A stretch of 64,000 bases of DNA from assembly GCA_951812725.1 (NCBI GenBank), contig OX638330.1:4939405-5003404 (forward strand). Direction: 5' to 3'. Made by a program: the position numbers and the translations under genes. This document shows, one piece after another, positions 17,520 to 26,531 of the stretch. Position 1 is the stretch's first letter; the number at the start of each line of letters is the position of its first letter. The notes under the pieces are model-generated. The model saw only the letters and a list, made by a program, of their open reading frames with translations. It had not been told where the DNA came from and ran no database searches. The DNA is from an uncultured Caldilineaceae bacterium (GTDB lineage Bacteria; Chloroflexota; Anaerolineae; Caldilineales; Caldilineaceae).

Positions 17520-18722
17520 ATGACACAGAACCAGGAGCAGTGGACAGCCCTCAAAGACGCGGTCGATGGCGAGTGGATCGCGCAGCTGGCGCAGGCGATG
17601 GTGGAAATCCCGAGCGTGACGATGCAGGAGGCGGAGGTCTGCCAGTTCTACGCGGCCCAGCTGCGCGAACTCGGCTTTGACGTCGATGAGCGCCGGGTGA
17701 CGGACGGCCGCTACAACATCTATGCGCGGCTGGCGGGGACAGGAGGCGGCCCCAGCCTGATGCTGAACGGGCACCTGGACACGATTCCCATCGGCGACTG
17801 CGTGCCCTGCCGCCGCGAGGGGGACCGGCTTTACGGGCGCGGGGCGACCGACATGAAGGGGGCGATGGCGGCCAAGCTCGGTGCGCTGCGGGCGCTCAAG
17901 TCAGTTGGCGTTACCCTGGCCGGCGACCTCTGGCTCTCCGCCATCGTCGGCCACGAAGAACCGGAGGCCGAAAAGGACGGCCCCCTGGCCCTGATCGAGG
18001 ACTGGAAAAGCGGCCGCATCGGCGGCGACAGGATTCTGATCGGCGAGGGCTGGAACGAACTGTGGGTCATGAGCATGGGCACCATGGTCTTCGAGATCGA
18101 ACTCACATCCCCGCGCGGCGGGACCCATACCACCTACGTGCCATTCGGCGAGAACCCGATCCGATTCCTCGGCGACCTGATCCAGCGCATCACCGCCTAC
18201 CAGGAGGAGCTGGACAGGGGCGGGCTGCATCCCCTGGCGGGGGCGGAGCGCATTGACGTGGGGACGGTGGAGGCAGGCGACTACTTCAACCGCACGCCGG
18301 TGCTTTGCCGGCTGACCGGCACGTTGCGCTGGGGGCCGCGCGCCAACGCGGAGGAGGCTCTGGCCGAGTTGCGCGAACTGGTGGCGCCTATCGCCGAGAC
18401 CGGCCAGCTGGAGTTGAACGTCAACATGATCCACGAACGGGAGCCGTTCGAAACGCCCGGCGACGATCCTGCGGTGCAGGCGGTCGCGCAGGCGCACCGC
18501 TTTGTGCATGGCGGGCAGGCGGAAATCACCGGCAAACGCATCGTCGGCGACGCCAACTTGTACGTCAACCTGGGCGGCGTGCCCTCTTTCTACTACGGCC
18601 CCTCCAATGAGACGGCCCATTCGGACGGGGAGTGGGTATCGCTCTCACGCCTGACGCAGGCCGCGCAGGTCTACGCCCTCACTGCCGCCGAGTATTGCGG
18701 CCTGAACGGCAATGGGCGGTGA
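17520..18722 (+). CDS. M20-family metallopeptidase/deacylase (ArgE/DapE type)
   Basis: This is a cytoplasmic di-metal amidohydrolase of 400 residues. Metal and catalytic motifs: LNGHLDT (His85, Asp87), GRGATDMKG (Asp111, bridging) and VGHEEPE (Glu146 catalytic, Glu147 ligand). The central dimerisation domain is present. Family members remove acyl or succinyl groups from amino acids or act as peptidases. It stands alone, convergent with the creatininase gene, so its context does not fix the substrate. Acetylornithine deacetylase or succinyl-diaminopimelate desuccinylase are generic family names and should not be assumed. Confidence 0.9.
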   Translation: MTQNQEQWTALKDAVDGEWIAQLAQAMVEIPSVTMQEAEVCQFYAAQLRELGFDVDERRVTDGRYNIYARLAGTGGGPSLMLNGHLDTIPIGDCVPCRREGDRLYGRGATDMKGAMAAKLGALRALKSVGVTLAGDLWLSAIVGHEEPEAEKDGPLALIEDWKSGRIGGDRILIGEGWNELWVMSMGTMVFEIELTSPRGGTHTTYVPFGENPIRFLGDLIQRITAYQEELDRGGLHPLAGAERIDVGTVEAGDYFNRTPVLCRLTGTLRWGPRANAEEALAELRELVAPIAETGQLELNVNMIHEREPFETPGDDPAVQAVAQAHRFVHGGQAEITGKRIVGDANLYVNLGGVPSFYYGPSNETAHSDGEWVSLSRLTQAAQVYALTAAEYCGLNGNGR

Positions 18723-18778
18723 TCCTTCTTAAACGAAGCTGGAACGGTTTCTAATTTCTAACCGGCAAACACTGCTTT

Positions 18779-19495
18779 TTATTCAGGATTGACGGCGACG
18801 CGGTGCTGGCCATCGATCATCTCTTCCACGTAGCGGCGGGTGGCGTTTACGGCCGCGTCGACCAGCTTCTGGCCCTGTTCCGCGCTGGCGTCCAGGGGGC
18901 TTCTGTCCTCCTGGTCGTGCATCACCTCCATGCGCACGTTATGCGGGCAGACGGCCAGCGCCATCGCGGTCTCGTACTCCTGTGCGTGGCCCGGCACTCC
19001 TCCCTTGCACAGCTTCTCGGCTTCCGGTCGGCTCAGATTCCAGTAGGAGTGGAACTGCACACTGGCCTCCGGCGCCTCGGCCGCGAAATAGAGATGCCAC
19101 TGGCCGATGATGCCACCCATGGGAGCCTCGTTGCCGCCGTGCCCGTTCAGGATCAGAACATTTTTGACGCCGTGGCGTATCAGGCTCTCCACCGCGTCGA
19201 AGACCACGCTCAGCCACGAACCCGGCTTGGCTGAGACGGTGCCCTGGTGCCTCATGTGATGCTCCGAGATGCCGGCGCGAATCGGCAGCGTGACGATGGC
19301 CTGGGGATAGAGCTGGCGGGCCACCTGTTCCGCGACATGGGTGGCCATGCGGATGTCGTACTCCATCGCCAGATGCTCGAGGTGCTGCTCGATGCTGCCG
19401 GTGGGAATGATCGCCGTCTGAAACTTGCCCTCTGCCAGCGCTTCGCGAAACTCGCGCCGGGTAAGGTCGCCCATAAAGACATGTTGATTTTGCAT
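18779..19495 (-). CDS. Creatininase-family amidohydrolase (copy 1)
   Basis: This is a 238-residue di-metal amidohydrolase. Ligand motifs are PTGSIEQHLEHL (Glu36, His38), Asp47 in MEYDI, NGHGGN (His119) and GHAQEYET (Glu173), as in creatininase, MftE and FAPy deformylase. Family members open cyclic amides or cleave C-N bonds. An upstream GGAG on the minus strand supports the start. A second, only distantly similar member lies near 31 kb, so the organism has at least two. There is no mycofactocin gene nearby, so MftE function is unlikely. Confidence 0.9.
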   Translation of the reverse strand: MQNQHVFMGDLTRREFREALAEGKFQTAIIPTGSIEQHLEHLAMEYDIRMATHVAEQVARQLYPQAIVTLPIRAGISEHHMRHQGTVSAKPGSWLSVVFDAVESLIRHGVKNVLILNGHGGNEAPMGGIIGQWHLYFAAEAPEASVQFHSYWNLSRPEAEKLCKGGVPGHAQEYETAMALAVCPHNVRMEVMHDQEDRSPLDASAEQGQKLVDAAVNATRRYVEEMIDGQHRVAVNPE

Positions 19496-19602
19496 TGTTC
19501 TCTTTCTCCAGGCTTCAGTTTCTCATGTTGATTCCGTTTGACGCCAAGCTTCTTTCTGAACTGTGACTATACCCGCAACAAAGACGTTACTGAAAACGGC
19601 CG

Positions 19603-20247
19603 TTACCCCAGGCGCTCCTCGACCCGGCGCAGCGCGGCTTGCATCTTCTCCTGGCGCATTGCCGTCGTGAGGTCGCCCCGGGTGCGTTCCAGAACACCCC
19701 GCAGCACATCGGTCTGGCGCCGCAGGCCGCCGGTGACCGCGTCGGGGAAATCGACCGTCAGCAGCAGGGAGTAGATCTCGTCCATCATCTCCAAGTAGGG
19801 GTCGGCCTCCTCGACGCGATCCCGCCGCATCAGATCGAGGGCGAAGCGGCGCATTTCGGTGGCGGCTTCGGTCAGCCCCTTCAGGTAGGCGGCCCCGGTA
19901 ACGCCCAGTTCGGCCGGCGTCGCCAGCGGGCCGCCGGTGATAAAGGCGTAGAGCAGATGGGCCTCCACCAGCTCTTTCAACGCGTCCTGCGTGTAACCGG
20001 TGTGGTACAGCTCCGGGTGGCCGGCCAGGGGCTCCACCATTGCCTGTGCGTCGCGGCGCGCTGCGGCCAGCATCTCTTCCGCCGCCGCCAGCTCATGGCG
20101 GTGCATGGCGCGGATGCTGTGCGCGCAGTCCCGGATCAGGCGGCGGCTGCGGCTGAGCGTGTTATCCCGCAGCTGGCTGATCTCCTCCATCTGTTGCACG
20201 ATCCCGTCCACAATTCCGTCGAGCATCTCTCCGGATCGATTGGGCAT
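19603..20247 (-). CDS. Translin-family RNA-binding protein
   Basis: A 214-residue all-helical protein with the translin pattern: an N-terminal helix rich in Arg (TLSRSRRLIRDCAHSIRAMH), central KELVEAHLLYAFITG, then YLKGLTEAATEMRRFALDLMR and the hallmark VDFPDAVTGGLRRQTDVLRG followed by VLERTRGDLT. Translin/TRAX proteins form octameric single-stranded RNA/DNA-binding shells, and bacterial members are poorly studied. The start was chosen at an ATG preceded by GAGGACAG rather than an upstream in-frame codon that lacks a binding site. TRAX catalytic acidic residues are not obvious, so binding rather than nuclease activity is inferred. It lies just downstream of a serine hydrolase gene on the same strand. 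Confidence 0.82.
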   Translation of the reverse strand: MPNRSGEMLDGIVDGIVQQMEEISQLRDNTLSRSRRLIRDCAHSIRAMHRHELAAAEEMLAAARRDAQAMVEPLAGHPELYHTGYTQDALKELVEAHLLYAFITGGPLATPAELGVTGAAYLKGLTEAATEMRRFALDLMRRDRVEEADPYLEMMDEIYSLLLTVDFPDAVTGGLRRQTDVLRGVLERTRGDLTTAMRQEKMQAALRRVEERLG

Positions 20248-20293
20248 AATAACTGTCCTCACGTCTGTAGCGAGTGCAGCCGCTGACCACTGG

Positions 20294-21940
20294 TCACTGG
20301 CTGCCGGTCTCACTCCGGCCGCTGAGCGCGGCGCGGCTGCTGTAGGTATTCACAGGCACATAGTTGGGCGGCGGGGATAGGGTCAGCGGGGGAGGCGCTT
20401 CTATCCCCTCGGTCATCGACTTATAGGCAAAGAAGTTCCACGCGATGCGACTGATCGCCTTCATGGTGCGGTTGCTGGTCGGCCAGTCCATCCAACCGGC
20501 GCGCCACAGGTAGACGGCGATGACATAGGGCCCGCTCGGCCCCCAGATCAGGGCCAGATCACTGTGCGCCTCGTTGACAAAGCCGTGTTTGTGGATGATC
20601 CAGCTCTGCTCCGGACGCGGCAGCCCGCCCCACACCATCTCGGTAAATTCATCATGGCTGACGTAAAAGAGTATCGCCGCGCACTCTTCGGGCGTGATCT
20701 CGCCGCCGAAGGTCTCGATCAGAAGCCCCTCCCCTGCCTGGCAGCGGTAGATTTCTGCCAGCAGCCGGCCCAACTCGGCAGGCGTGGACTGCAGGTGCGT
20801 ATCCGGGTTCGTGTTCCAATCGGTGCGGCTGTTGGCCTCGGTCGGGATCTTGCTGATGATCGATTTATCGTCGTAGCCGGTCTGAATGTATGAGTTTGTG
20901 AAGCCGAGGGCGCGCATCAGTTCCGTCACCCGGCGCCCACCGGTATAGATATCGCCGTCCCCAAGCCATTGGAGGAGCCGATTCGCGGCGGCGTTGTTGC
21001 TCTCGCCCAGCGCAAAGTCGATCCACTGGCCGACAGCCTCGTTCTCAAAATCGGTCATCTGCCGGTAGGCTTCGCTGGCGATGGCGATCTTCATCGTCGA
21101 CATGCCGGAGAATGCCACATCGACGTCGACGGTGGCCTCTTCTCCAGTTGTCAGGTCCTGCACATAAATGGCCGCAAATCCAGGGAAGTCGGAGGTGTAT
21201 GCGTCCAGTTCGCGGCCCAACTCCGCCATCGTCAGCGGCGGCGGAGCCGACTCCTGCAGCACCAGGTGGGCAGTGCGCGCATCCGTGCTGCTGAGCGCGT
21301 CGAGAATCAGTTGCGCGCTCTCGTCGATCAGCAGCGTCTGCCCTACGGTACCGGATGTCCACTGCCAGCCGCGCTGTGCCGCGCCCACAAAAGTGGCCGG
21401 CAGCGTCGCGTAGGGGGCAAGGCTGTCACTCTCCTCTTCACCCGCTGCGCGCGTTCCCCCTTCGGTCCGCCAGTTCCACTGCGGCGGCAGCACTCGCCCC
21501 GGCTGGGGTGGATGATTCAGCTCTTCGCCCACTCTCCACAGCCACATCGCCAGCTTCTGCGCATCATAGCTGTAACGCGCCGGTATGTCCCTGCGCTGCT
21601 GGGGGATCCCGGCCAGCTTGCGTAGGGCGATATCGACAAAGTCCGGCCCGTCGAGGTACTGTTGTGCCTCAGCCAGCATCGCCGCCGTATCGACCGCAAA
21701 GTCCACCTCCTCCGGCCGCAGTACCAGGCGCGTCTCGTCATAGTAGACCGCAATCGGCTGGCCCAGGCCGGAGACGAGGGCCGTCTCAATATCCGCCGGA
21801 TCCTTCAGATGACTGAGCTCCAGGCTGGCCAGATACACGCCCGGCGCGATCGGCGCGGCCGCGGCCTTATAGCGCGTATAGAGGGGAAAGATGGAGAGCA
21901 CCGCAATGAGAGGAAGGGCGAAGCGCAGGAATCCGGCCAT
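20294..21940 (-). CDS. Membrane-anchored beta-lactamase-like serine hydrolase
   Basis: The 548-residue protein has an N-terminal hydrophobic segment (residues 5-20), a YoaR/VanW-type peptidoglycan-associated domain (about 35-230) and a class A beta-lactamase-like domain (about 245-500). The active-site tetrad Ser-x-x-Lys is S281-T-M-K284, the second motif is SNN (314-316, position of SDN), and KHG in HKHGFVN takes the place of KTG. Such proteins hydrolyse beta-lactams or act in cell-wall turnover; resistance should not be assumed. It ends with a Pro-rich tail. The translin gene follows 46 bases downstream. Confidence 0.85.
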   Translation of the reverse strand: MAGFLRFALPLIAVLSIFPLYTRYKAAAAPIAPGVYLASLELSHLKDPADIETALVSGLGQPIAVYYDETRLVLRPEEVDFAVDTAAMLAEAQQYLDGPDFVDIALRKLAGIPQQRRDIPARYSYDAQKLAMWLWRVGEELNHPPQPGRVLPPQWNWRTEGGTRAAGEEESDSLAPYATLPATFVGAAQRGWQWTSGTVGQTLLIDESAQLILDALSSTDARTAHLVLQESAPPPLTMAELGRELDAYTSDFPGFAAIYVQDLTTGEEATVDVDVAFSGMSTMKIAIASEAYRQMTDFENEAVGQWIDFALGESNNAAANRLLQWLGDGDIYTGGRRVTELMRALGFTNSYIQTGYDDKSIISKIPTEANSRTDWNTNPDTHLQSTPAELGRLLAEIYRCQAGEGLLIETFGGEITPEECAAILFYVSHDEFTEMVWGGLPRPEQSWIIHKHGFVNEAHSDLALIWGPSGPYVIAVYLWRAGWMDWPTSNRTMKAISRIAWNFFAYKSMTEGIEAPPPLTLSPPPNYVPVNTYSSRAALSGRSETGSQ

Positions 21941-22039
21941 TTCAGATGCTCATATCACGCGATCGCGCCAACAGGATACACGGGGCCCGGTTGACGCCGA
22001 GTATGGAGGGCCGGTCTGAGAGCGAGAGATATCTGTCCA

Positions 22040-23320
22040 TCATTCAGCTTGTTCAAGTTCCTCAATCCTTCCTTCAAGGAAGGTTATGCGTTCGCTGTTG
22101 CCATCCTCCCGCGCCAATTCCAAAGCGGTTTCCAAGTCGGCGATGGCCTCCTGGTGTTGACCAAGCTCGGTCTTGGCATTGCTTCGATTGATGTAGAAGT
22201 GTCCTTGGTCGGGCTGCAGACGGATGGCCTGATCATAATCGACGACCGCCTCCTCGTACTGACCAAGTTCGGCCTTGGCATGGGCCCGCCTTAAGTAGAA
22301 GGAGGCGAAATCAGGCTGTAGCAGGATGGCCTGATCATAGTCGGCGATCGCCTCCTCGTATTGACCAAGGCCCGACTTGGCAGCGGCCCGATTGTTGTAG
22401 GAAAAGGTGTCATCGGGCTGCAGTCGGATGGCCCGATCAAAGTCGGCGATCGCCTCCTTGAATTGTCCAAGCTCGATCCTGGCAGCGCCTCGGTGATGGT
22501 AGGCGTCGGCGTTGTCGGGCTGCAGTCGGATGGCCTTATCGAAGTCAGCGAAGGCCTCCTCATATTGACGATGGCTGACCTTGGCAGCGCCCCGACTGAC
22601 GTAGTGGTAGGCGTCGTCGGGTCGCAATTGGATGGCCTGATCGAAATCGGCGAACGCCTCGTCGTATTGACCAAGCCTGACCTTGGCATGGGCCCGATTG
22701 CTATAGGCGTTGGCGTCGTCGGGTCGCAATTGGATGGCCTGATCATAATCGGCGAGCACCTCCTCGTATTGACCAAGCCTGATCTTGGCATGGGCCCGAC
22801 TTTTGTAGGCGTTGGCGTCGTCGGGTCGCAATTGGATGGCCTGATCATAGTCGGCGAGCGCCTCCTCGTATCGACCAAGGCTGATCCTGGCATTGCCCCG
22901 CCCGATAAAGGCGGCGACATAGTGGGCTTTCAAATGGACGGCTTGATCATAGTCGGCGATCGCCTTATCGTAATGACCAAGCACAGCTTTGGCAAAACCC
23001 CGGCTGTAGTAGGAGTAGGCGTCATCGGGCTGCAGTTGGATGGCCTGATCATAGTCGGCGATCGCCTCCTCGAATTGACCAAGTCCGATCTTGGCATCGG
23101 CCCGTTTGATGTAGGCGTCGCTGTATTTGGGCCGAATACTGATGGCCTGATCAAGGTCGGCAATGGCGCCCTTGTATTTGCCGTCTTTCAACCTGGCGAC
23201 GCCCCGGTCGAAATAGTCGTTTGATGTTTGCGGGCCGAAGCAGGCGGCGACTGCGGCAAGTGCTATGGCAATCGCGACTAACCAGACCCAAATCCTGGGA
23301 GGACGCAACGTAGACCTCAC
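22040..23320 (-). CDS. TPR-repeat lipoprotein, copy A
   Basis: A 426-residue protein with a hydrophobic leader and a lipobox ending at Cys27 (AAVAAC), then eleven consecutive tetratricopeptide repeats of 34 residues with consensus A-Y-x-x-R-G-x-A-K-x-x-L-G-Q-Y-E-E-A-I-A followed by DYDQAI-x-LQPD. It ends in a charged helix. It is expected to be an extracytoplasmic protein-interaction scaffold tethered to the membrane. A paralogue of exactly the same length lies upstream on the same strand. The repeats are highly similar to each other at DNA level, so expansion and gene conversion are likely. Confidence 0.92.
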   Translation of the reverse strand: MRSTLRPPRIWVWLVAIAIALAAVAACFGPQTSNDYFDRGVARLKDGKYKGAIADLDQAISIRPKYSDAYIKRADAKIGLGQFEEAIADYDQAIQLQPDDAYSYYSRGFAKAVLGHYDKAIADYDQAVHLKAHYVAAFIGRGNARISLGRYEEALADYDQAIQLRPDDANAYKSRAHAKIRLGQYEEVLADYDQAIQLRPDDANAYSNRAHAKVRLGQYDEAFADFDQAIQLRPDDAYHYVSRGAAKVSHRQYEEAFADFDKAIRLQPDNADAYHHRGAARIELGQFKEAIADFDRAIRLQPDDTFSYNNRAAAKSGLGQYEEAIADYDQAILLQPDFASFYLRRAHAKAELGQYEEAVVDYDQAIRLQPDQGHFYINRSNAKTELGQHQEAIADLETALELAREDGNSERITFLEGRIEELEQAE

Positions 23321-23396
23321 TCTCCACCCCGATGGACAAAAAGCGTCTACTCGCCGACGGTCGGTCTGCCGACATCGGCGCCCGCATGATTCAGGG

Positions 23397-23486
23397 CTAT
23401 TCCCACTCGACAGCGAGAATGACCTTTGGCTCGACGATCAGGCCAAAACTGCGTTCGGTTTGAGAGCGCAGATACTTGTCCATCAT
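23397..23486 (-). CDS. Possible small ORF coupled to TPR copy B
   Basis: An ATG overlaps the TPR stop (ATGA) and opens a 29-residue frame, MMDKYLRSQTERSF then GLIVEPKVILAVEWE. The C-terminus looks protein-like and the coupling is suggestive. The equivalent position after copy A keeps only the first residues (MMDRYL) and then diverges, so it may be a relic. No family was recognised. Confidence 0.3.
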   Translation of the reverse strand: MMDKYLRSQTERSFGLIVEPKVILAVEWE

Positions 23487-24763
23487 TCATCCTGCTGAAG
23501 TTCCTCAATCTTACCTTCAATGAAGACCATCAGGTCGTTGTCGCCAGCGTCCCGCGCCAGTTCCAGCGCGGCTTCCAAGTCGGCGATGGCATCCTGATGT
23601 TGACCAAGTTCGGCCCTGGCAAGGCTTCGAAAGATGTAGGAGTTTGTGTAGTCGGGCTGCAGACGGATGGCCTGATCATAATCAGCGATCGCCTCCTCGT
23701 ACTGACCAAGTTCGGCCTTGGCGTCACCCCGATTGATGTAGAAGTGTGCGTTGTCGGCCTGCAGTCGGATGGCCTGATCATAATCAGCGATCGCCTCTTC
23801 GTATTGACCAAGACCCGTCCTGGCACTACCCCGATTGTTGTAGGAGTAGGCGTCGTCTGGCTGCAGTCGAATGACCCGATCAAAATCGGCGATCGCCTCC
23901 CGGTGTTGTTCAAGCTCAAGCTTGGCAAGGCCTCGGATATTGTAGCTGGAAGCGTCATCGGGCTGAAGTTGGATGGCCCGGTCAAAATCGGCGATCGCCT
24001 CCCGGTGTTGATCAAGCTCGAGCTTGACGTGGCCCCGACTGCGATAAATGTAGGCGTCGTCGGGTTGCAATTGGATGGCCCGATCAAAGTCGGCGAGCGC
24101 TTCCCGGTTTTGGTCAAGCCTGAGGTAGGCATAGCCTCGACTGATGTAAACGTAGGCGTCGTCGGGTTGCAGTTGGATGGCCCGATCAAAGTCGGCGAGC
24201 GCTTCCCGGTTTTGATCAAGTTCAAGCTTGGCATGGCCCCGACTAATGAAAGTGTAGGCGTCGCCGGGCCGCAGATGAAGGGCCTGATCGAAGTCAGCGA
24301 TCGCCTCCTTGTGTTGACCAAGACCGGTCTTAGCAGCACCCCGATTATCGTAAGCGCTGGCGTTGTCGGGCCGCAGTCGGATGGCTTGATCGAAATCGGC
24401 GATCGCCTCCTGGTATTGACCAAGCAAGTTCTTGGCAAAACCCCGACTGACGTAGGCGCCAGCATCGTCGGGCTGCAGGCGGATGGCCTGATCCAGGTCG
24501 GCGATCGCCTCCTCGTATTGACCAAGTCTGCTCTTGGCATCAGCCCGATTGGTGTAGGCGTCTGTATATTTGGGCCGAATATTGATGACTTCATCAAAGT
24601 CGGCAATGGCGCCCTTGTATTTGCCGTCTTTCAACCTGGCGACGCCCCGGTCGAAGTAGTCGTTTGAAGTTTGCGGGCCGAAGCAGGCGGAGACCGCGGC
24701 AAGTGCGACGGCAATCGCGACTAACCAGACCCATATATTAGGAGCGCGCATCGTAGACATCAC
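23483..24763 (-). CDS. TPR-repeat lipoprotein, copy B
   Basis: The 426-residue paralogue of the neighbouring protein has the same plan: leader, lipobox VSAC with Cys27, eleven 34-residue TPRs, and a C-terminal helix EGKIEELQQDE. The first repeat (NDYFDRGVARLKDGKYKG) is identical in both, while the middle repeats differ. In copy B several read LELDQNREALADFDRAIQLQ. The upstream block starting with CCCGATGGAC is also duplicated, so the tandem unit of about 1.44 kb includes the promoter. It probably forms homologous or mixed scaffolds at the membrane surface. Confidence 0.92.
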   Translation of the reverse strand: MMSTMRAPNIWVWLVAIAVALAAVSACFGPQTSNDYFDRGVARLKDGKYKGAIADFDEVINIRPKYTDAYTNRADAKSRLGQYEEAIADLDQAIRLQPDDAGAYVSRGFAKNLLGQYQEAIADFDQAIRLRPDNASAYDNRGAAKTGLGQHKEAIADFDQALHLRPGDAYTFISRGHAKLELDQNREALADFDRAIQLQPDDAYVYISRGYAYLRLDQNREALADFDRAIQLQPDDAYIYRSRGHVKLELDQHREAIADFDRAIQLQPDDASSYNIRGLAKLELEQHREAIADFDRVIRLQPDDAYSYNNRGSARTGLGQYEEAIADYDQAIRLQADNAHFYINRGDAKAELGQYEEAIADYDQAIRLQPDYTNSYIFRSLARAELGQHQDAIADLEAALELARDAGDNDLMVFIEGKIEELQQDE

Positions 24764-24896
24764 TGCCCACCCCGATGGACGGAAAGCGTCTGCTCGGCAA
24801 CGGTCGACGAACGCCTTTGCACGTTCATCTAAGACAGTGGCCGCGTCTCTTCGCGGCCAGTGCGTTCACCAACTACCAGCCACTACCCACTACCGT

Positions 24897-26486
24897 TCAT
24901 TCCCACTCAATCGTGGCGGGGGGTTTGCTCGAAATATCATATACGACCCGGTTGACCCCGTCTACCTCGTTGACGATGCGGCTGCTGACCCGCGCCAGCA
25001 GGTCGTAGGGCAGCTGCGCCCAAGCCGCGGTCATGAAGTCATCGGTGGTGACCGCGCGCAGCGCGATCACGTTGGCGTAGGTGCGCCCGTCTCCCATCAC
25101 GCCGACCGTCTGCACAGGCAGGAGCACTGCAAAGACCTGGCTGGTCTGGCGGTAGAAGCCGGCGGCCCGCAGTTCGTCCAGAAAGATGCGGTCGGCCTGT
25201 CGCAGCATCTCCAGGCGCTCCCACGTCACTTCGCCCAGGATGCGGATGCCCAGGCCCGGCCCCGGAAATGGGTGCCGCCAGACGATCTCTTCGGGCAGGC
25301 CCAGCTCCTCGCCGATGCGGCGCACCTCGTCCTTAAACAGCATCCGCAGGGGTTCGATCAGCTCGAACGTCATATCCTCCGGCAGGCCGCCCACATTATG
25401 GTGCGTCTTGATCGTGCGCGCGTTTGCCGAGTCGTCATTGCTGGCCGACTCGATCACGTCGGGGTAGAGCGTGCCTTGCGCCAGAAATACCTTTGGCGAG
25501 GAGTCATTTCTCTCCTCACTCCTCTTTACGCTCTCCTCTAACAACCGGTCCGTCTCCTCCTCAAAGACGCGCACGAAGCGGGCGCCGATCCGCTTGCGCT
25601 TCGCCTCCGGATCGGTCACGCCGTCCAGGTCGTCCAGGAACGCCTCCTTGGCGTCCGCCGCGACCAGCCGCATGCCCTGGTGCCGTTCGAACGTGTCCAC
25701 CACCTGTTCCGCTTCGCCGGCGCGCAAGAGGCCGTGATCCACAAAGATGCAGGTCAGCCGCTCCCCGACGGCGCGGTGAACCAACGTGGCCGCCACTGCG
25801 CTGTCGACGCCGCCGCTGAGCCCGCAGATCACCCGATCATCCGGACCGACTTGGGCTCGAATCTCGGCGACAGTTTCCTCGATAAAATGGCCCGATGTCC
25901 AGTCGCCCGTACAGCCGCAGATGCGGCCGACAAAGTTCTGCAGCAGCGCAAAACCGTTCGGGGTATGCACAACCTCCGGGTGAAACTGGAGCCCGTAGAG
26001 TGAACGGTCTTCGTTCGCGATGGCCGCGCACGGCGAGTTCCCGCTGCGCGCCACCGTCTCGAAGCCGGCCGGGAGCCGCTCCACGCGGTCGCCGTGGCTC
26101 ATCCACACCTGCTGTTGCCGCGGCTGTCCGCCGAAAAATCGGGTCTTTCCTGTCACTTCGATCTCTGCCGAGCCGTACTCCCGCTTTTCGCTTGGCGCCA
26201 CGTGGCCGCCCAGCGCATGGGCCAGCAGCTGCAGCCCGTAGCAGATGCCCAACACCGGCACACCACTTTCCAGCACAATGTCCGGCAGCGCCGGCGCGCC
26301 CGCCTCATAGACGCTGGCCGGCCCGCCCGATAGGATGATGCCCCGCAGCTTCAACTGCGGCAGCCGCTCTGCCGCTCGATCCCAGGAGATCATCTCCGCG
26401 TAGACGTTCGCCTCGCGCACGCGGCGGCAGATCAACTGGCTGTATTGGCTGCCGTAGTCGAGCACGGCGATGGTGTCATGTTGCAT
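24897..26486 (-). CDS. guaA: GMP synthase (glutamine-hydrolysing)
   Basis: A 529-residue enzyme that converts XMP, ATP and glutamine to GMP in the cytoplasm. The class I glutamine amidotransferase domain has Cys82 in GICYGLQ and the His169/Glu171 pair in LQFHPEVVHT. The ATP pyrophosphatase domain has the P-loop SGGVDS at 224-229 in CGLSGGVDSAVAATL. The C-terminus ends in KPPATIEWE, as in other GuaA proteins, and the length is usual. This is the one clear housekeeping gene of the window. A short insertion rich in Glu and Ser (SVKRSEERNDSSP) near residue 325 is less conserved in the family. Confidence 0.97.
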   Translation of the reverse strand: MQHDTIAVLDYGSQYSQLICRRVREANVYAEMISWDRAAERLPQLKLRGIILSGGPASVYEAGAPALPDIVLESGVPVLGICYGLQLLAHALGGHVAPSEKREYGSAEIEVTGKTRFFGGQPRQQQVWMSHGDRVERLPAGFETVARSGNSPCAAIANEDRSLYGLQFHPEVVHTPNGFALLQNFVGRICGCTGDWTSGHFIEETVAEIRAQVGPDDRVICGLSGGVDSAVAATLVHRAVGERLTCIFVDHGLLRAGEAEQVVDTFERHQGMRLVAADAKEAFLDDLDGVTDPEAKRKRIGARFVRVFEEETDRLLEESVKRSEERNDSSPKVFLAQGTLYPDVIESASNDDSANARTIKTHHNVGGLPEDMTFELIEPLRMLFKDEVRRIGEELGLPEEIVWRHPFPGPGLGIRILGEVTWERLEMLRQADRIFLDELRAAGFYRQTSQVFAVLLPVQTVGVMGDGRTYANVIALRAVTTDDFMTAAWAQLPYDLLARVSSRIVNEVDGVNRVVYDISSKPPATIEWE

Positions 26487-26531
26487 GAACGGCTCGTTTC
26501 AATCCATATTCTATAGTGCGATTATGCCTTC

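Noticed and set aside
19603..20313. Longer translin start at the upstream in-frame codon
   Set aside because: The extra 22 residues have no translin similarity and no ribosome-binding site, while the internal ATG has GAGGACAG upstream.
22361..23224. Plus-strand open frame of 287 codons
   Set aside because: Antisense shadow of TPR copy A for the same reason.
23426..24667. Long plus-strand open frame of 413 codons
   Set aside because: It is the antisense shadow of the TPR copy B gene; its repeated G-L-Q-x-D-G-L-I pattern simply mirrors the TPR repeats.
22040..24763. CRISPR-like regular repeats
   Set aside because: The regular 102-bp periodicity is the 34-residue TPR in frame; there are no unique spacers or cas genes.
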